A stretch of DNA of 64,000 nucleotides from Sphingomonas sp. LY54 (GTDB lineage Bacteria > Pseudomonadota > Alphaproteobacteria > Sphingomonadales > Sphingomonadaceae): the NCBI RefSeq assembly GCF_035594035.1, contig NZ_CP141588.1:744001-808000 (forward strand). Direction: 5' to 3'. Both the position numbers and the translations under genes were made by a program. Every line of letters begins with the position of its first letter. Position 1 is the first letter of the stretch. The notes beneath the pieces were generated by a model, which did no database searches, had not been told where the DNA came from, and saw only the letters and a list, made by a program, of their open reading frames with translations. Shown in pieces: positions 9,307-18,984 of the stretch.

Positions 9307-9338
9307 GCGTCATTAAACTGTCACCCCCGGCTGCTGAA
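9307..9338 (+). promoter_or_regulatory. Pho box and -10 upstream of the CYTH gene
   Basis: Two direct 7-bp half-sites, GCGTCAT (9307-9313) and CTGTCAC (9318-9324), are separated by four bases, giving the 11-bp period of PhoB sites. A GCTGAA element at 9333-9338 follows after 8 nt, placing transcription start shortly before the ATG at 9361. The same block recurs almost unchanged upstream of the second phoB gene. Confidence 0.75.
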
Positions 9339-9360
9339 TGGTGCGCTGGGGGAAGAGCGG

Positions 9361-10338
9361 ATGACGAAAGGTGCGCGCGAGCTCGAGCTCAAGCTGGAAA
9401 CCGATGCCGACGCGGCGGAAGCGCTCGGATCGCACCCGCTGCTCAAAGACGTCCCGTCCCGCGCCCGGCGTGCAGTCTCCATCTATTACGACACCGGGAA
9501 TGCTGCGCTGCGCGCGGCGGGGCTGACATTGCGGGTGCGGCAGGCGGACGGCCGCCACGTCCAGACGCTCAAGGGCAGCCGGAAGGGAGCGGCCGGACTC
9601 CACGACCGCACGGAATGGGAATGGCCCGTCGACGGGCCCGAGCCCGACGTCGGCCTTGCCGCCGACACGCCGCTCGCCGGCCTGCTCGCAGGTCCGGCCG
9701 ATGCGCTGCGCGCCGCCTTCCGCACGATCATGATCCGCCGCTCTTGGGAAGTGGATCACCACGGCGGGCGGATCGAGGTCATTCACGACCGCGCCCGCGT
9801 CATTGCCGACGGGCGGCGCCAGTCGTTCGCCGAGGTCGAGCTGGAACTGCTCGGCGGCCAGCAGGACGCGCTGTTCGCAATGGCCCGCGCGCTCCACGCC
9901 AGCGTGCCCCTGCGTCTCGGCGTGCTCACCAAGAGCGACCGCGGCCGCCTCATGCTCGGCGGGCGGGTCGACGCCGTCGTCCGCGGGCAACGGGCCGGCG
10001 ACCTGGCTTGCGCTCCGGGCGACCCGTCATGGCCCGCCGTCGCGCTCGCCTGCCTGCGCCACTTCCGCTGTAACGAGCCCTTGCTCGCCCAGCGCTCGCC
10101 CCCTGCCCTGCGCGAATGCCGGATCGCCTTGCGCCGCCTCGGCCTGGCGCTGCGCAGCGCGGCCGGACCGGACGCCGCGCGCTTCCAGCGCGCGATAGGC
10201 GACGCCGAACGGTTGCTCGCAAGCGGCCACTGGGAGCGCGTCGGCCATCTCCTCGACCAGCGCGCCTTCCAGGCGACGATGATCGACATCCTGCACTGGA
10301 TCGTCTGCGAGCAAAGTTCCGAGCCTGTCGCAGCCTAA
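9361..10338 (+). CDS. CYTH domain protein with shortened CHAD-like tail (triphosphatase-like)
   Basis: A 325-residue protein. Residues ~1-205 form a CYTH domain starting with ELELK (the ExExK motif, residues 7-11), which binds triphosphates and divalent metals through a tunnel of acidic and basic residues. Residues ~225-325 resemble the first helices of a CHAD domain (LRECRIALRRLGLALRS) but the second half of CHAD is missing. CYTH-CHAD proteins such as E. coli YgiF hydrolyse inorganic triphosphate, and CHAD binds polyphosphate. The ATG at 9361 has a GGGGAAGAG ribosome-binding site. An upstream Pho box predicts induction on phosphate starvation, which fits a role in polyphosphate/triphosphate turnover. 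No catalytic residue is visibly missing in CYTH. Confidence 0.85.
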   Translation: MTKGARELELKLETDADAAEALGSHPLLKDVPSRARRAVSIYYDTGNAALRAAGLTLRVRQADGRHVQTLKGSRKGAAGLHDRTEWEWPVDGPEPDVGLAADTPLAGLLAGPADALRAAFRTIMIRRSWEVDHHGGRIEVIHDRARVIADGRRQSFAEVELELLGGQQDALFAMARALHASVPLRLGVLTKSDRGRLMLGGRVDAVVRGQRAGDLACAPGDPSWPAVALACLRHFRCNEPLLAQRSPPALRECRIALRRLGLALRSAAGPDAARFQRAIGDAERLLASGHWERVGHLLDQRAFQATMIDILHWIVCEQSSEPVAA

Positions 10339-10346
10339 TCGGACCC

Positions 10347-10389
10347 GCGTCATCGAACGGTCACCATCCTGTCACGCGGGGCTGCTGAA
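10347..10389 (+). promoter_or_regulatory. Triple Pho half-site promoter of the second phoB gene
   Basis: Three half-sites in one orientation at an exact 11-bp period: GCGTCAT (10347-10353), CGGTCAC (10358-10364) and CTGTCAC (10369-10375). A GCTGAA element at 10384-10389 follows 8 nt later. This predicts PhoB-dependent, possibly autoregulatory, control of the downstream response regulator. Confidence 0.75.
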
Positions 10390-10427
10390 ACGGACCCAGA
10401 TAAGAACTACAGGGAAGAGAGCTGCGG

Positions 10428-11120
10428 GTGTCCAAAACGCGATTGCTCCTGGTCGAGGACGACCCCGCCATCGTCGAGCTGCTCGCCTACCGGTTTGAGA
10501 GCGAGGACTTCCACGTCCAGCATACCGGCAATGGGGAGGAAGCGCTCAGCCTGGCGGCTGCGACGACGCCCGACGTAATCCTGCTCGACTGGATGCTCGA
10601 GGAGCTTTCCGGGATCGAGGTGTGCCGCCGGCTGCGGGCCGTGCAGGAGACCCGCAACGTGCCGATCATCATGCTCACCGCGCGCGGCGAGGAATCCGAT
10701 CGAGTGCGCGGCCTCGAGACCGGCGCCGACGATTATGTGACCAAGCCGTTCAGCCCGCGCGAGTTGGTCGCGCGCGTGCGCGCCGTGATGCGCCGGGCGC
10801 GCCCCGCCTTGGTCGGCGAGATGCTCCATTTCGCCGACGTCGAGATGGACGTGACCAGCCACAAGGTGAAAAGGCGCGGCACGACGGTAAGCCTCGGCCC
10901 GACCGAATTCCGGCTGCTGCGCTATTTCATGGAAAATCCGCGCCGCGTCTTCTCCCGCCAGCGGCTGCTGAGCGCGGTCTGGGGCCACGATCCCGACATC
11001 GATTCGCGCACCGTCGACGTCCATATCCGGCGTCTGCGCCGCGCCCTTAACGCGGACGGCCGGCCGGATCTGCTGCGCACCGTCCGCTCGGCCGGCTACG
11101 CACTCGACCAGTTCGACTAG
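10428..11120 (+). CDS. Second PhoB-like OmpR-family response regulator (orphan)
   Basis: A 230-residue receiver plus winged-helix regulator. Phospho-acceptor Asp54 lies in ILLDWM, the switch region in IIMLTAR, and Lys in VTKPFSPRELVARV. The C-terminal domain contains GPTEFRLLRYFMENP and RTVDVHIRRLRRAL. It is nearly collinear with the phoB product encoded at 51659-52357 and keeps the same recognition-helix region, so I treat it as a PhoB paralogue; no histidine kinase gene is adjacent. It starts with GTG. It lies behind a triple Pho half-site and is convergent with the last gene of the type II secretion operon, with only 2 nt between stop codons. It may sharpen or prolong the phosphate-starvation response in this region. 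Confidence 0.85.
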   Translation: MSKTRLLLVEDDPAIVELLAYRFESEDFHVQHTGNGEEALSLAAATTPDVILLDWMLEELSGIEVCRRLRAVQETRNVPIIMLTARGEESDRVRGLETGADDYVTKPFSPRELVARVRAVMRRARPALVGEMLHFADVEMDVTSHKVKRRGTTVSLGPTEFRLLRYFMENPRRVFSRQRLLSAVWGHDPDIDSRTVDVHIRRLRRALNADGRPDLLRTVRSAGYALDQFD

Positions 11121-11122
11121 GC

Positions 11123-11839
11123 TCAGAGCGCGCCCGCGGCCTCCAGCACATAGCCGGTGGCGGTCAGCCGGAAGCCCGCGGCGAGCAACGCGTCGCGCAT
11201 GCCGTCGTCGGCCGGTCGGATCGCCAGCGCGACCTCGTAGCGGCCGTCGTCGAACAGGCGCAGGTTGAGCGATTCCATCCCGCTCTGGCTGGCCAGCGGC
11301 AGCAGCAATGCGCCTTGGTCGCAGCGGGCATTGCCGCTGAGCGCGGAGGGCAAGGGCAGGCCGCCCGCCTCGCCCGCGACGTCGGCCTTCACCCGGCCCT
11401 CGGCGCTGCTGCACATGCCGTCGGTGAAGTGGGCGCTGACGTCCTCGAAGGCGAGCTTGCCGATCGGCAGGGGCGCCAGCGCGCCGCCGATCGCGAGCGG
11501 CCCGGTCATGTCGTCGATCAAGAACCGATTGCGCGACAGCGTGACCGACGCCTGGAACGGCTCCGTGTCGTCGTCGCGGACCAGATCGACGCGCGCGCGT
11601 CCGACGAACAAGGGCAAGGTCCGCAGGCTCGCGCGCAGGTCGCCCAATGCCACCGAGCCGAACTGCGCTTCGCTGAGCGCGCCTAGCCACAAACTCCCCT
11701 TCGCCTCGCGCGCGGCGAAACCGCGTTCGTCGAGCGCCAGCCAGTCGAGCGCCAACCGCAGCGGCAACAGCGCCACGATCGCGAACAGGAAAGCCGACAC
11801 AAGAAAGAGCGTGCGGCCCAGCGGCAATCGGATACGCAT
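11123..11839 (-). CDS. gspN: Type II secretion system protein N
   Basis: A 238-residue bitopic inner-membrane protein. One N-terminal membrane segment (~residues 9-28) is followed by a beta-rich periplasmic domain with alternating hydrophobic strands, as in GspN. Its identity rests on position, as the last gene after gspM, and on this topology rather than on strong motifs. GspN is an accessory component present only in some systems. The ATG at 11839 overlaps the gspM stop codon by one base (TAATG), which fixes the start. The gene ends 2 nt from the convergent second phoB. Confidence 0.75.
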   Translation of the reverse strand: MRIRLPLGRTLFLVSAFLFAIVALLPLRLALDWLALDERGFAAREAKGSLWLGALSEAQFGSVALGDLRASLRTLPLFVGRARVDLVRDDDTEPFQASVTLSRNRFLIDDMTGPLAIGGALAPLPIGKLAFEDVSAHFTDGMCSSAEGRVKADVAGEAGGLPLPSALSGNARCDQGALLLPLASQSGMESLNLRLFDDGRYEVALAIRPADDGMRDALLAAGFRLTATGYVLEAAGAL

Positions 11840-12321
11840 TACAGGGCCCTCGCTCGGAACGTGGCCTCGATGGCGAGGGTCTGGTCGCTGTTCGCGGTCG
11901 CCTTCAGCCGCTCCACCAGCAGCCCTTCCTGATTCTCCATCCGGTCCACCCACTGGAAGAAGGCCTGCGGTCGCGCCGCCTCGATCGCGATCGTCGCCCG
12001 GGCCGAGCCCGCACTGTCCACGCGCGCAACCTTGAACCCGGTCTCGTTCGCGGTCCGCATCAGCAGCGCATCGACCGGACCCGATGCGCGGGGTGCCACC
12101 TCACCCTGCAATTGGGTCACCAGCTTGGCCTGCGCGCGCGCCTGGGCCAGCGCCACCACCGCCTCGCCGTGCCGCTCCCGGGCCGACGAGAGCGCATCCG
12201 ACAAGGGCCGCACGATCAGCAGCCAGGAGAGAAGGATCGCGGCGAGCGCCGCCATCACGAGCAGCAGCCTCTGCTCGCGCAAGGTGCGGCTGCGCCACCA
12301 GGCTTTGAGGCTCGCATTCAT
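11839..12321 (-). CDS. gspM: Type II secretion system protein M
   Basis: A 160-residue inner-membrane protein. A short cytosolic stretch, WWRSRTLREQRLLLV, leads into one membrane span (~residues 20-40). A coiled region rich in Ala/Glu and a ferredoxin-like periplasmic domain (FKVARVDSAGSARATIAIEA) follow. GspM pairs with GspL in the assembly platform. The start at 12321 is fixed by a 4-nt ATGA overlap with the gspL stop. Length is normal for the family. Confidence 0.85.
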   Translation of the reverse strand: MNASLKAWWRSRTLREQRLLLVMAALAAILLSWLLIVRPLSDALSSARERHGEAVVALAQARAQAKLVTQLQGEVAPRASGPVDALLMRTANETGFKVARVDSAGSARATIAIEAARPQAFFQWVDRMENQEGLLVERLKATANSDQTLAIEATFRARAL

Positions 12322-13457
12322 CGCGCGCGCACCGTCATTTCCATCATCGGCCTCCCGCCGGCGCTCTGTGTCTGTCCGGCCTGGGTCGCGAAGCCGGCCG
12401 CCTCGATCCGCTGCTGCAGCAAGGCGACGTTCGCCGGCGTGTCGGCGAGCACTGCGACGCGCAGGCTGCCGTCCCGCTCGAAGGTGAATGCGCCGAGCTC
12501 GACTCCGGCGGTGGCGCGCACCGCGGCGAACAAGGCCGAGGTGATCGCAGTATAGCCCGCGCCGCTGCCGCGCAGGTCGGCGACACGTTCGGCGAGGCGC
12601 CGGGCCGGATCGCTGGCATTCGTACCGGGCGGAAGCACGCTTGCCGCGACCGCCTGCGTCTCGGCTTCGAGCGCATCGGCGGCATGGGTGTAGCGCAGGA
12701 TGGAGGCGAGCTGGATCGCCAGCGTCACCGCCAGCAGGGCGATGGCGAGCGCCGCGATCCGCCGTACCCAAGGCCATTCGATCTTCCAGCGCCGCCTTTT
12801 GGCGAACGCGCCCTGGCGCAGGTCGACCGGCATCGCGGCAAGCGCGGCGGCGAGCCCCTCCTCGAACGCAGCCCGGTCCAGATCCGTCACCGGCGCGTCG
12901 CCGACGATCACGCCGGCCAATTCAGGTTCGATGCTAAACGCTTCGGTGGCGCCGCGGTAGAGCGGCGCGTCGCCGCGCGCGAAGCGGGCAAAGCCCTGCT
13001 CGGGCGGCACCAGCAGCAGCGGCTTGGGCACGATCGCGTCGGGGTCTAGCCCGTGCGCCTGGAGCTGCTCGATCCAGCGCGTCATGCGCAGCACCGGCGT
13101 GAGCGCGACCGCGCGAAGGCCGCCGCCTTCCGCCTCGCCGCCGACCGCGACATGGAGATCGGCCAGCCCTTCCGCGCTGACGTCCGCCGCGGCCATCCGC
13201 CCGGCGACGAGCGCCTGCGCGGGGGCGAGGCCGGCGGGCAGCTCGAGCCAGTGCACGGTCACTTCCTCGCCGGGCACCACCGTGACGATGCGCAGCGGGT
13301 CGCCGCTCCCCGGGTCCGCGAGCAGCGGCAGCCCGTCAAGCCCGTCGCCGCGCCGCGCGACGCGGTCGCCTTCGACCAGCAGCCAGCCTTCGGCCTCGCC
13401 CAGCGGACCTACGAAGACCAGGAGACTATCCACGCCGCTCAATCCACTTCCCCCCAT
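12318..13457 (-). CDS. gspL: Type II secretion system protein L
   Basis: A 379-residue GspL. An actin-like cytosolic domain (~residues 10-240) is followed by a membrane segment near residue 245-265 (IAALAIALLAVTLAIQL). A ~110-residue periplasmic ferredoxin-like domain ends in GGRPMMEMTVRAR. It couples the GspE ATPase to the inner-membrane platform. The ATG at 13457 overlaps gspK by 19 nt and has no clear ribosome-binding site. A GTG eight codons later (13433), beyond a GGGGGAAG stretch, is an alternative start. It is co-directional and overlapping with gspK and gspM. Confidence 0.87.
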   Translation of the reverse strand: MGGSGLSGVDSLLVFVGPLGEAEGWLLVEGDRVARRGDGLDGLPLLADPGSGDPLRIVTVVPGEEVTVHWLELPAGLAPAQALVAGRMAAADVSAEGLADLHVAVGGEAEGGGLRAVALTPVLRMTRWIEQLQAHGLDPDAIVPKPLLLVPPEQGFARFARGDAPLYRGATEAFSIEPELAGVIVGDAPVTDLDRAAFEEGLAAALAAMPVDLRQGAFAKRRRWKIEWPWVRRIAALAIALLAVTLAIQLASILRYTHAADALEAETQAVAASVLPPGTNASDPARRLAERVADLRGSGAGYTAITSALFAAVRATAGVELGAFTFERDGSLRVAVLADTPANVALLQQRIEAAGFATQAGQTQSAGGRPMMEMTVRAR

Positions 13458-14431
13458 GTGCGGGCGACGATGCGGGCGCCCCCCTGGCGCGCATCGACGA
13501 GCGCCGATTCCTGCAGTTCCGCTTCCCGCAACGCAATGCGCAGATCGATGCGGAACCAGCTAGTCTTCACTTGCGGCTGGCCGAGGATGTCGCCGGGAAT
13601 CTGCACCTCGGCGAGCCCCGGCGTCCGGTAGAATTCGCCCAGGTCGCTCCATCCGGCCACCGGCCGCGAGGCGATCACCTGCCGCGCCGCATCGAGGCTG
13701 ATCTGGTCGGGCGCAAGCATCGCGATCAGCGGCGCCTGCTCGGGCGTCAGCGTATTGACGTTGATCGGCGAAAGCTCGGCCGCCGGAAGCGCGCACAGAA
13801 ACGGCCGCACCCGTTCGTAAATCTCCGCGGTCATGCCGCTCAGCGCGCGCAGTTCGCTGACGTCGGCGAACAAGGTGTTGCCGGTGCGGTAGGGCTGCTC
13901 GCGCTCGGCATAAGCCGAATCCTCGGCGCCCTGCTGGCTGGGAACGTCGTCGCCGTCGATCCAGTCGCCCGCCGCTTCGGCGACGCGCCGCGCCGACCCT
14001 TCCGGGATCTCGAGCGCCCGCATCAGGCCGACGAACTGGGCGATGCCGGACGGACGCGGCGCGAGCGCGGTCGGGATGTCGCCCTCGCCGAGGCTGTTGA
14101 TATTGAAGCAATTGCCGCCGTCGCGCACAGTGGCGCGGGCGATCCCGCCGCCGGGCAAGGGAATTTGCCGCTCGGCGCCGTTCCAGCCGCCCATGAGCGT
14201 CGTCTTCTCCGGGCTGGCGGCGAGGATGTCGTCGACCCGCAAAGTAAGCAGCGATTCGATCCCGGTCGCGAAAGCACGCGCCTGTTCGAGCGCCGCGGAA
14301 TTGGCGGCGAGCGCGGTCGACAGGCGTAATTTCTCGAAGGCGGCAGCCGCGAGCGCGCCCATCACCGCGACCAGCAACAGCACCGTCAGCAGGGCAGCGC
14401 CCTGCTCGCCGGGAGGCACCTGGCGCTTCAC
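13439..14431 (-). CDS. gspK: Type II secretion system minor pseudopilin K
   Basis: A 330-residue GspK, the large minor pseudopilin that caps the pseudopilus tip with GspI and GspJ. The N-terminus EQGAALLTVLLLVAVMGALAAAAF is the prepilin-like segment; as usual for GspK the +5 Glu of other pseudopilins is absent. The helical domain contains INVNTLTPEQAPLIAML and VIASRPVAGWSDLGEF (SAM-like fold). The start overlaps the gspJ stop by 4 nt. Confidence 0.9.
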   Translation of the reverse strand: MKRQVPPGEQGAALLTVLLLVAVMGALAAAAFEKLRLSTALAANSAALEQARAFATGIESLLTLRVDDILAASPEKTTLMGGWNGAERQIPLPGGGIARATVRDGGNCFNINSLGEGDIPTALAPRPSGIAQFVGLMRALEIPEGSARRVAEAAGDWIDGDDVPSQQGAEDSAYAEREQPYRTGNTLFADVSELRALSGMTAEIYERVRPFLCALPAAELSPINVNTLTPEQAPLIAMLAPDQISLDAARQVIASRPVAGWSDLGEFYRTPGLAEVQIPGDILGQPQVKTSWFRIDLRIALREAELQESALVDARQGGARIVARTWGEVD

Positions 14432-15012
14432 GAGGGCGCGCCCACGGCGAAAAGCTGGCGGACCGTGCCTTCGTTCTCGCTGTCGACGACCAGTTCGACC
14501 GCGCTGGGCAGATCGGTGATCCGGGTCGGGTCCCAGCGGTCGCGCCAGGCGCCTTCCGCGTCGCGATAGCGCAGGCCCATCCGCCGCACGCCGGTCAGCA
14601 AAGTCACGCTCTCCAGCGGCTGCGCGCCGTCGACATGGAAATAGCCGCGCCGCTCGAGCCGGTCGCCGAGCAGCCGATATTCGACCTTCTGCAGCGAGGG
14701 CCGCGGCGCGCCGTCGAAATTCTCCCAGCCACGCCGGACCAGCATCAGCGAATCAGCCGCCCCGTCGAAGGCGGGGCGGACCGCACCCGCCTCGTCGCGG
14801 CTGATCCGCGGCGTCGCCTGGGCCAGATCGGCGCCGATCAGCGCGTTCGCTCGCCGCAGCGCCGACAGCGCGTCGAGCCGGGTGTCGGCCGCGTCCTGCG
14901 CGCGCACGCTGAACGAGAGCAAGGCGACGCCGGCCGCCGACAGCAGCCCGAAGATGAACAGGGCGACGAGCAACTCGACCAATGTGAAACCGGCTTCCTG
15001 CGGGCGAGTCAT
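14428..15012 (-). CDS. gspJ: Type II secretion system minor pseudopilin J
   Basis: A 194-residue pseudopilin. The prepilin peptidase site lies in EAGFTLVELLVALFIF near the N-terminus (cleavage between Gly and Phe, Glu at +5), and a beta-rich C-terminal domain has the YRDAEGAWRDRWD segment typical of GspJ. An in-frame extension upstream is out of context; the ATG at 15012, overlapping the gspI stop as ATGA, is the start. It works at the pseudopilus tip. Confidence 0.9.
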   Translation of the reverse strand: MTRPQEAGFTLVELLVALFIFGLLSAAGVALLSFSVRAQDAADTRLDALSALRRANALIGADLAQATPRISRDEAGAVRPAFDGAADSLMLVRRGWENFDGAPRPSLQKVEYRLLGDRLERRGYFHVDGAQPLESVTLLTGVRRMGLRYRDAEGAWRDRWDPTRITDLPSAVELVVDSENEGTVRQLFAVGAPS

Positions 15013-15383
15013 TGTTCGGCCCGCCGGAACAGAGTGAGCGTCGCGCCGCCGGCCGCGCCTTCGACCGAGACGGTGATCATCTGGATGCGCGGTTCGGGCG
15101 ACAGCGCGGTCACCCGCTTCCACGCCCAGCGGCGGCCGCCGTTCACCGTCTCGCCGCGTTCCTCGCCCAGGGCCGGCGCGCGCGGGTCGGTCATCGTCTC
15201 GACGGCGATGTTGCGCGCGACGATCTGGGCGATCGCCTGCTCGTCGAGCCGCGTTGTGTTGGCGAGCGTCGCGCCTTCGAGCCGCAGCAAGGCGAGCGCG
15301 GCGAGGCTGAAGATCGCGAGCGCGACCAGCATCTCGACGAGCGTGAAGCCCTGTTCGCTGGGGTCAGCCGCCGACACGGACAT
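15009..15383 (-). CDS. gspI: Type II secretion system minor pseudopilin I
   Basis: A 124-residue pseudopilin with the leader SEQGFTLVEMLVALAIFSLAALALL. A short domain with the GspI-like pattern RNIAVE followed by VNGGRRWAWKRVTAL comes after it. The start lies 20 nt inside the end of gspH, so translation is probably coupled. It nucleates the GspI-J-K tip complex. Confidence 0.9.
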   Translation of the reverse strand: MSVSAADPSEQGFTLVEMLVALAIFSLAALALLRLEGATLANTTRLDEQAIAQIVARNIAVETMTDPRAPALGEERGETVNGGRRWAWKRVTALSPEPRIQMITVSVEGAAGGATLTLFRRAEQ

Positions 15384-15849
15384 TCCCGTCGGCGCCGATC
15401 TCGACCGCCACCTGTTCGCCAGCGCGCTGCAGCACGATCCGCGCCGGCACGGCGATGCCGGTCGGGTCGAGCGTGATCCGCACGATCCCCTCGCCGCCGA
15501 CGCCGGCCGTCACGCCTTCGCTCCACGCCTGGTCGACGAACGGCTTGCGGTCGAGCGGACGCCATGCGCCGGCCTCGCGCACGTCGAAGCCGTAGCCGGC
15601 GGCGCCGACCCGGACCGCCATCGCGCGGGCGTCGGTGATCGCTTTCTCCTGGGCCGCGGCGGTGCGGGCGGCGAAGCGCTCGGCCTCGGCCACCAGCGCG
15701 CCGCGCGGGTCGGGCATCGCCACGATCACCGCGGCCGACATCAGGCCGAGCAGCACCAGCACGACCAGCAGCTCGATGAGCGTGAAGCCCTGCTCGCCGC
15801 GATCGCACCGGGGCCGGATGTCAGCTCTTCCAGTTGCCGATGTCCGCAT
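15364..15849 (-). CDS. gspH: Type II secretion system minor pseudopilin H
   Basis: A pseudopilin of about 161 residues with the prepilin motif GEQGFTLIELLVVLVLLGLMSAA and the GspH-type domain (FAARTAAAQEKAITDAR, then DPTGIAVPARIVLQRA). The start is uncertain. The ATG at 15849 would overlap gspG by 29 nt and give a ~20-residue leader, long but acceptable; a non-ATG start nearer the motif cannot be excluded. Confidence 0.85.
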   Translation of the reverse strand: MRTSATGRADIRPRCDRGEQGFTLIELLVVLVLLGLMSAAVIVAMPDPRGALVAEAERFAARTAAAQEKAITDARAMAVRVGAAGYGFDVREAGAWRPLDRKPFVDQAWSEGVTAGVGGEGIVRITLDPTGIAVPARIVLQRAGEQVAVEIGADGNVRVGG

Positions 15850-16255
15850 CGTCGCCTTCGCCGCCCTCGCGCCCGTCCGCGCCATAGCTGTAGATGTCGA
15901 AGGCGCGCCCCTCGCCCCCGGGAGCGGCATAATGATAGGGATTGCCCCAGGGATCGTCGGGCAGTCGCTTGACGAAGCCTTCGCTGACCAACGCCTGCAG
16001 CCCCTGCCCGCCCGCCGGATAATCGAGCTTGTTCAGCCGGTACATTTCGGCGGCCTGCTCGAGCAGAGCGATATCGGCCTCGGCCTTCTTGACCCGCGCG
16101 GTATCCTGCGCCGGCATGACGTTGATCACGACCACGGTCGCGAGCAGCCCCATGATGACGATCACGACCATCAGTTCGACCAGGGTGAAGCCCTGTTCGG
16201 CGCGCCGGCGGCGCAGCCTCCGCCAGGCCTTCAGACGCGTCACGACTTTCTGCAT
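15821..16255 (-). CDS. gspG: Type II secretion system major pseudopilin G
   Basis: A 144-residue major pseudopilin. After a basic leader (~20 residues) comes AEQGFTLVELMVVIVIMGLLATVVV. Next is the conserved GspG core: ALLEQAAEMYRLNKLDYPAG, DPWGNPYHYAAPG and a calcium-site-like tail with YSYGADGREGGEGDDADIGNW. It polymerises into the pseudopilus that pushes folded substrates through the secretin. Maturation needs a prepilin peptidase (GspO/PilD), which is not encoded in this window. Confidence 0.93.
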   Translation of the reverse strand: MQKVVTRLKAWRRLRRRRAEQGFTLVELMVVIVIMGLLATVVVINVMPAQDTARVKKAEADIALLEQAAEMYRLNKLDYPAGGQGLQALVSEGFVKRLPDDPWGNPYHYAAPGGEGRAFDIYSYGADGREGGEGDDADIGNWKS

Positions 16256-16256
16256 T

Positions 16257-17475
16257 CTAACCCCCTGCCAGCGTATCGAGCTGGAGAATCGGGAGCAGGA
16301 TCGACAGCACGATCAGCGCCACGACCACTCCCATGACAATGATGATCGCCGGCTCGAGCAGGGCCAGCGCCGTTGCGGTGAAGCCGTCGAATTCGCGTTC
16401 CAGATAATCGGCGGCGCGCTCGAGCATCGTGTCGAGCTTGCCGCTCGCCTCGCCGCTCGCCGCCAGATAGACGAGCAAGGGCGGGAACACGCCGGTTCGC
16501 TTCAGCGCCGCCGACAGGCTGCCGCCGGTGCGCACCGCCTCGGTGATGTCGGTCGAGGCCTTGCGCAGCACGCGGTTATGGACCGTTTCGGTGGTGAGCT
16601 TCAGCCCCTCCAGCAGCGGCAGCCGGCTCGCGACCATCGTCGACAGGGTCCGCGCCATGCGCGCCGCATTGAGGTCGCGGATCAGCCGGCCGATCAGCGG
16701 CAGTCGCAGCAGCCCGGCATCGAACCGCAGCCGCAGCGCCTCGTCGCGCAAGGCGCGCGCGCTGAGCAGGGCGATGCCGACAAGGGCGGCGAGCAGCAGC
16801 CACCACCAGGCGGCGAGAAATTCCGAAAGCGCAATCACGATCCGCGTCAGCAGCGGCAATTGCTGGCCGACGCCGTCAAATTGTTCGACCACTTTGGGCA
16901 CAACGAACACCATCAGCGCCATCACGACGAAGCTGGCGACGAACGCGAGCACGACCGGGTAGGCGAGCGCGCTCAGCACCTTGCCCCGGACCAGCGCCTG
17001 CCGCTCGAGCAGGTCCGACAGCCGCTCCAGGATGTGCGCCAGCGTGCCCGAGGCTTCGCCGGCCGAGATCATGGCGCGGTAGAGCGGCGGGAAGCTCGCC
17101 GGCTCGCGGGCCATCGCCTGCGACAGCCGCCGCCCCTCCAGCACCGCGGCGTGGACGGCGATCAGGATGCGGCGGACATGCTCCTGCTCCGCCTGCCGCC
17201 CGATCGTGCGCAACGCCTCCTCGAGCGGGCTGACCTGAACCAGGGTGGCGAGCTGGCGCGTGAACAGGGTCAATTGCTTGGCGGAAAGCTTGCGCCGCCG
17301 GCCTAGGCCCAGCCCGGCCGAAAGCAGCGGCCGCTCGCTCCTGGCGGTGCCGGGCGCCAGGCGGACGACGAACAGGCTGCGCGCCGACAGAAGGTCGCGC
17401 GCCTCGTCGATGCCCGGCGCGCTCACGCTGCCGCGGCGCTCGCGCCCGGCCGTGTCGACTGCCAGATAGTCGAAG

Positions 17476-17483
<8 letters not shown>
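16257..17483 (-). CDS. gspF: Type II secretion system inner-membrane protein F
   Basis: A 408-residue polytopic platform protein with two GspF repeats, each beginning with a soluble helical bundle (LSAKQLTLFTRQLATLVQ; later LNAARMARTLSTMVASRLPL), and three membrane spans. The C-terminal one is ALLEPAIIIVMGVVVALIVLSILLPI. The start is TCTAGC-adjacent ATG 17483, overlapping gspE by 8 nt. It acts as the rotor-like base under GspE. Confidence 0.93.

Positions 17484-18980
<1,497 letters not shown>

Positions 18981-18984
<4 letters not shown>

Noticed and set aside
8068..10338. 756-residue fusion of an upstream frame with the CYTH protein
   Set aside because: The N-terminal ~430 residues run antisense to the permease and through the enoyl-CoA hydratase in another frame. 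The CYTH start at 9361 has its own ribosome-binding site and promoter.
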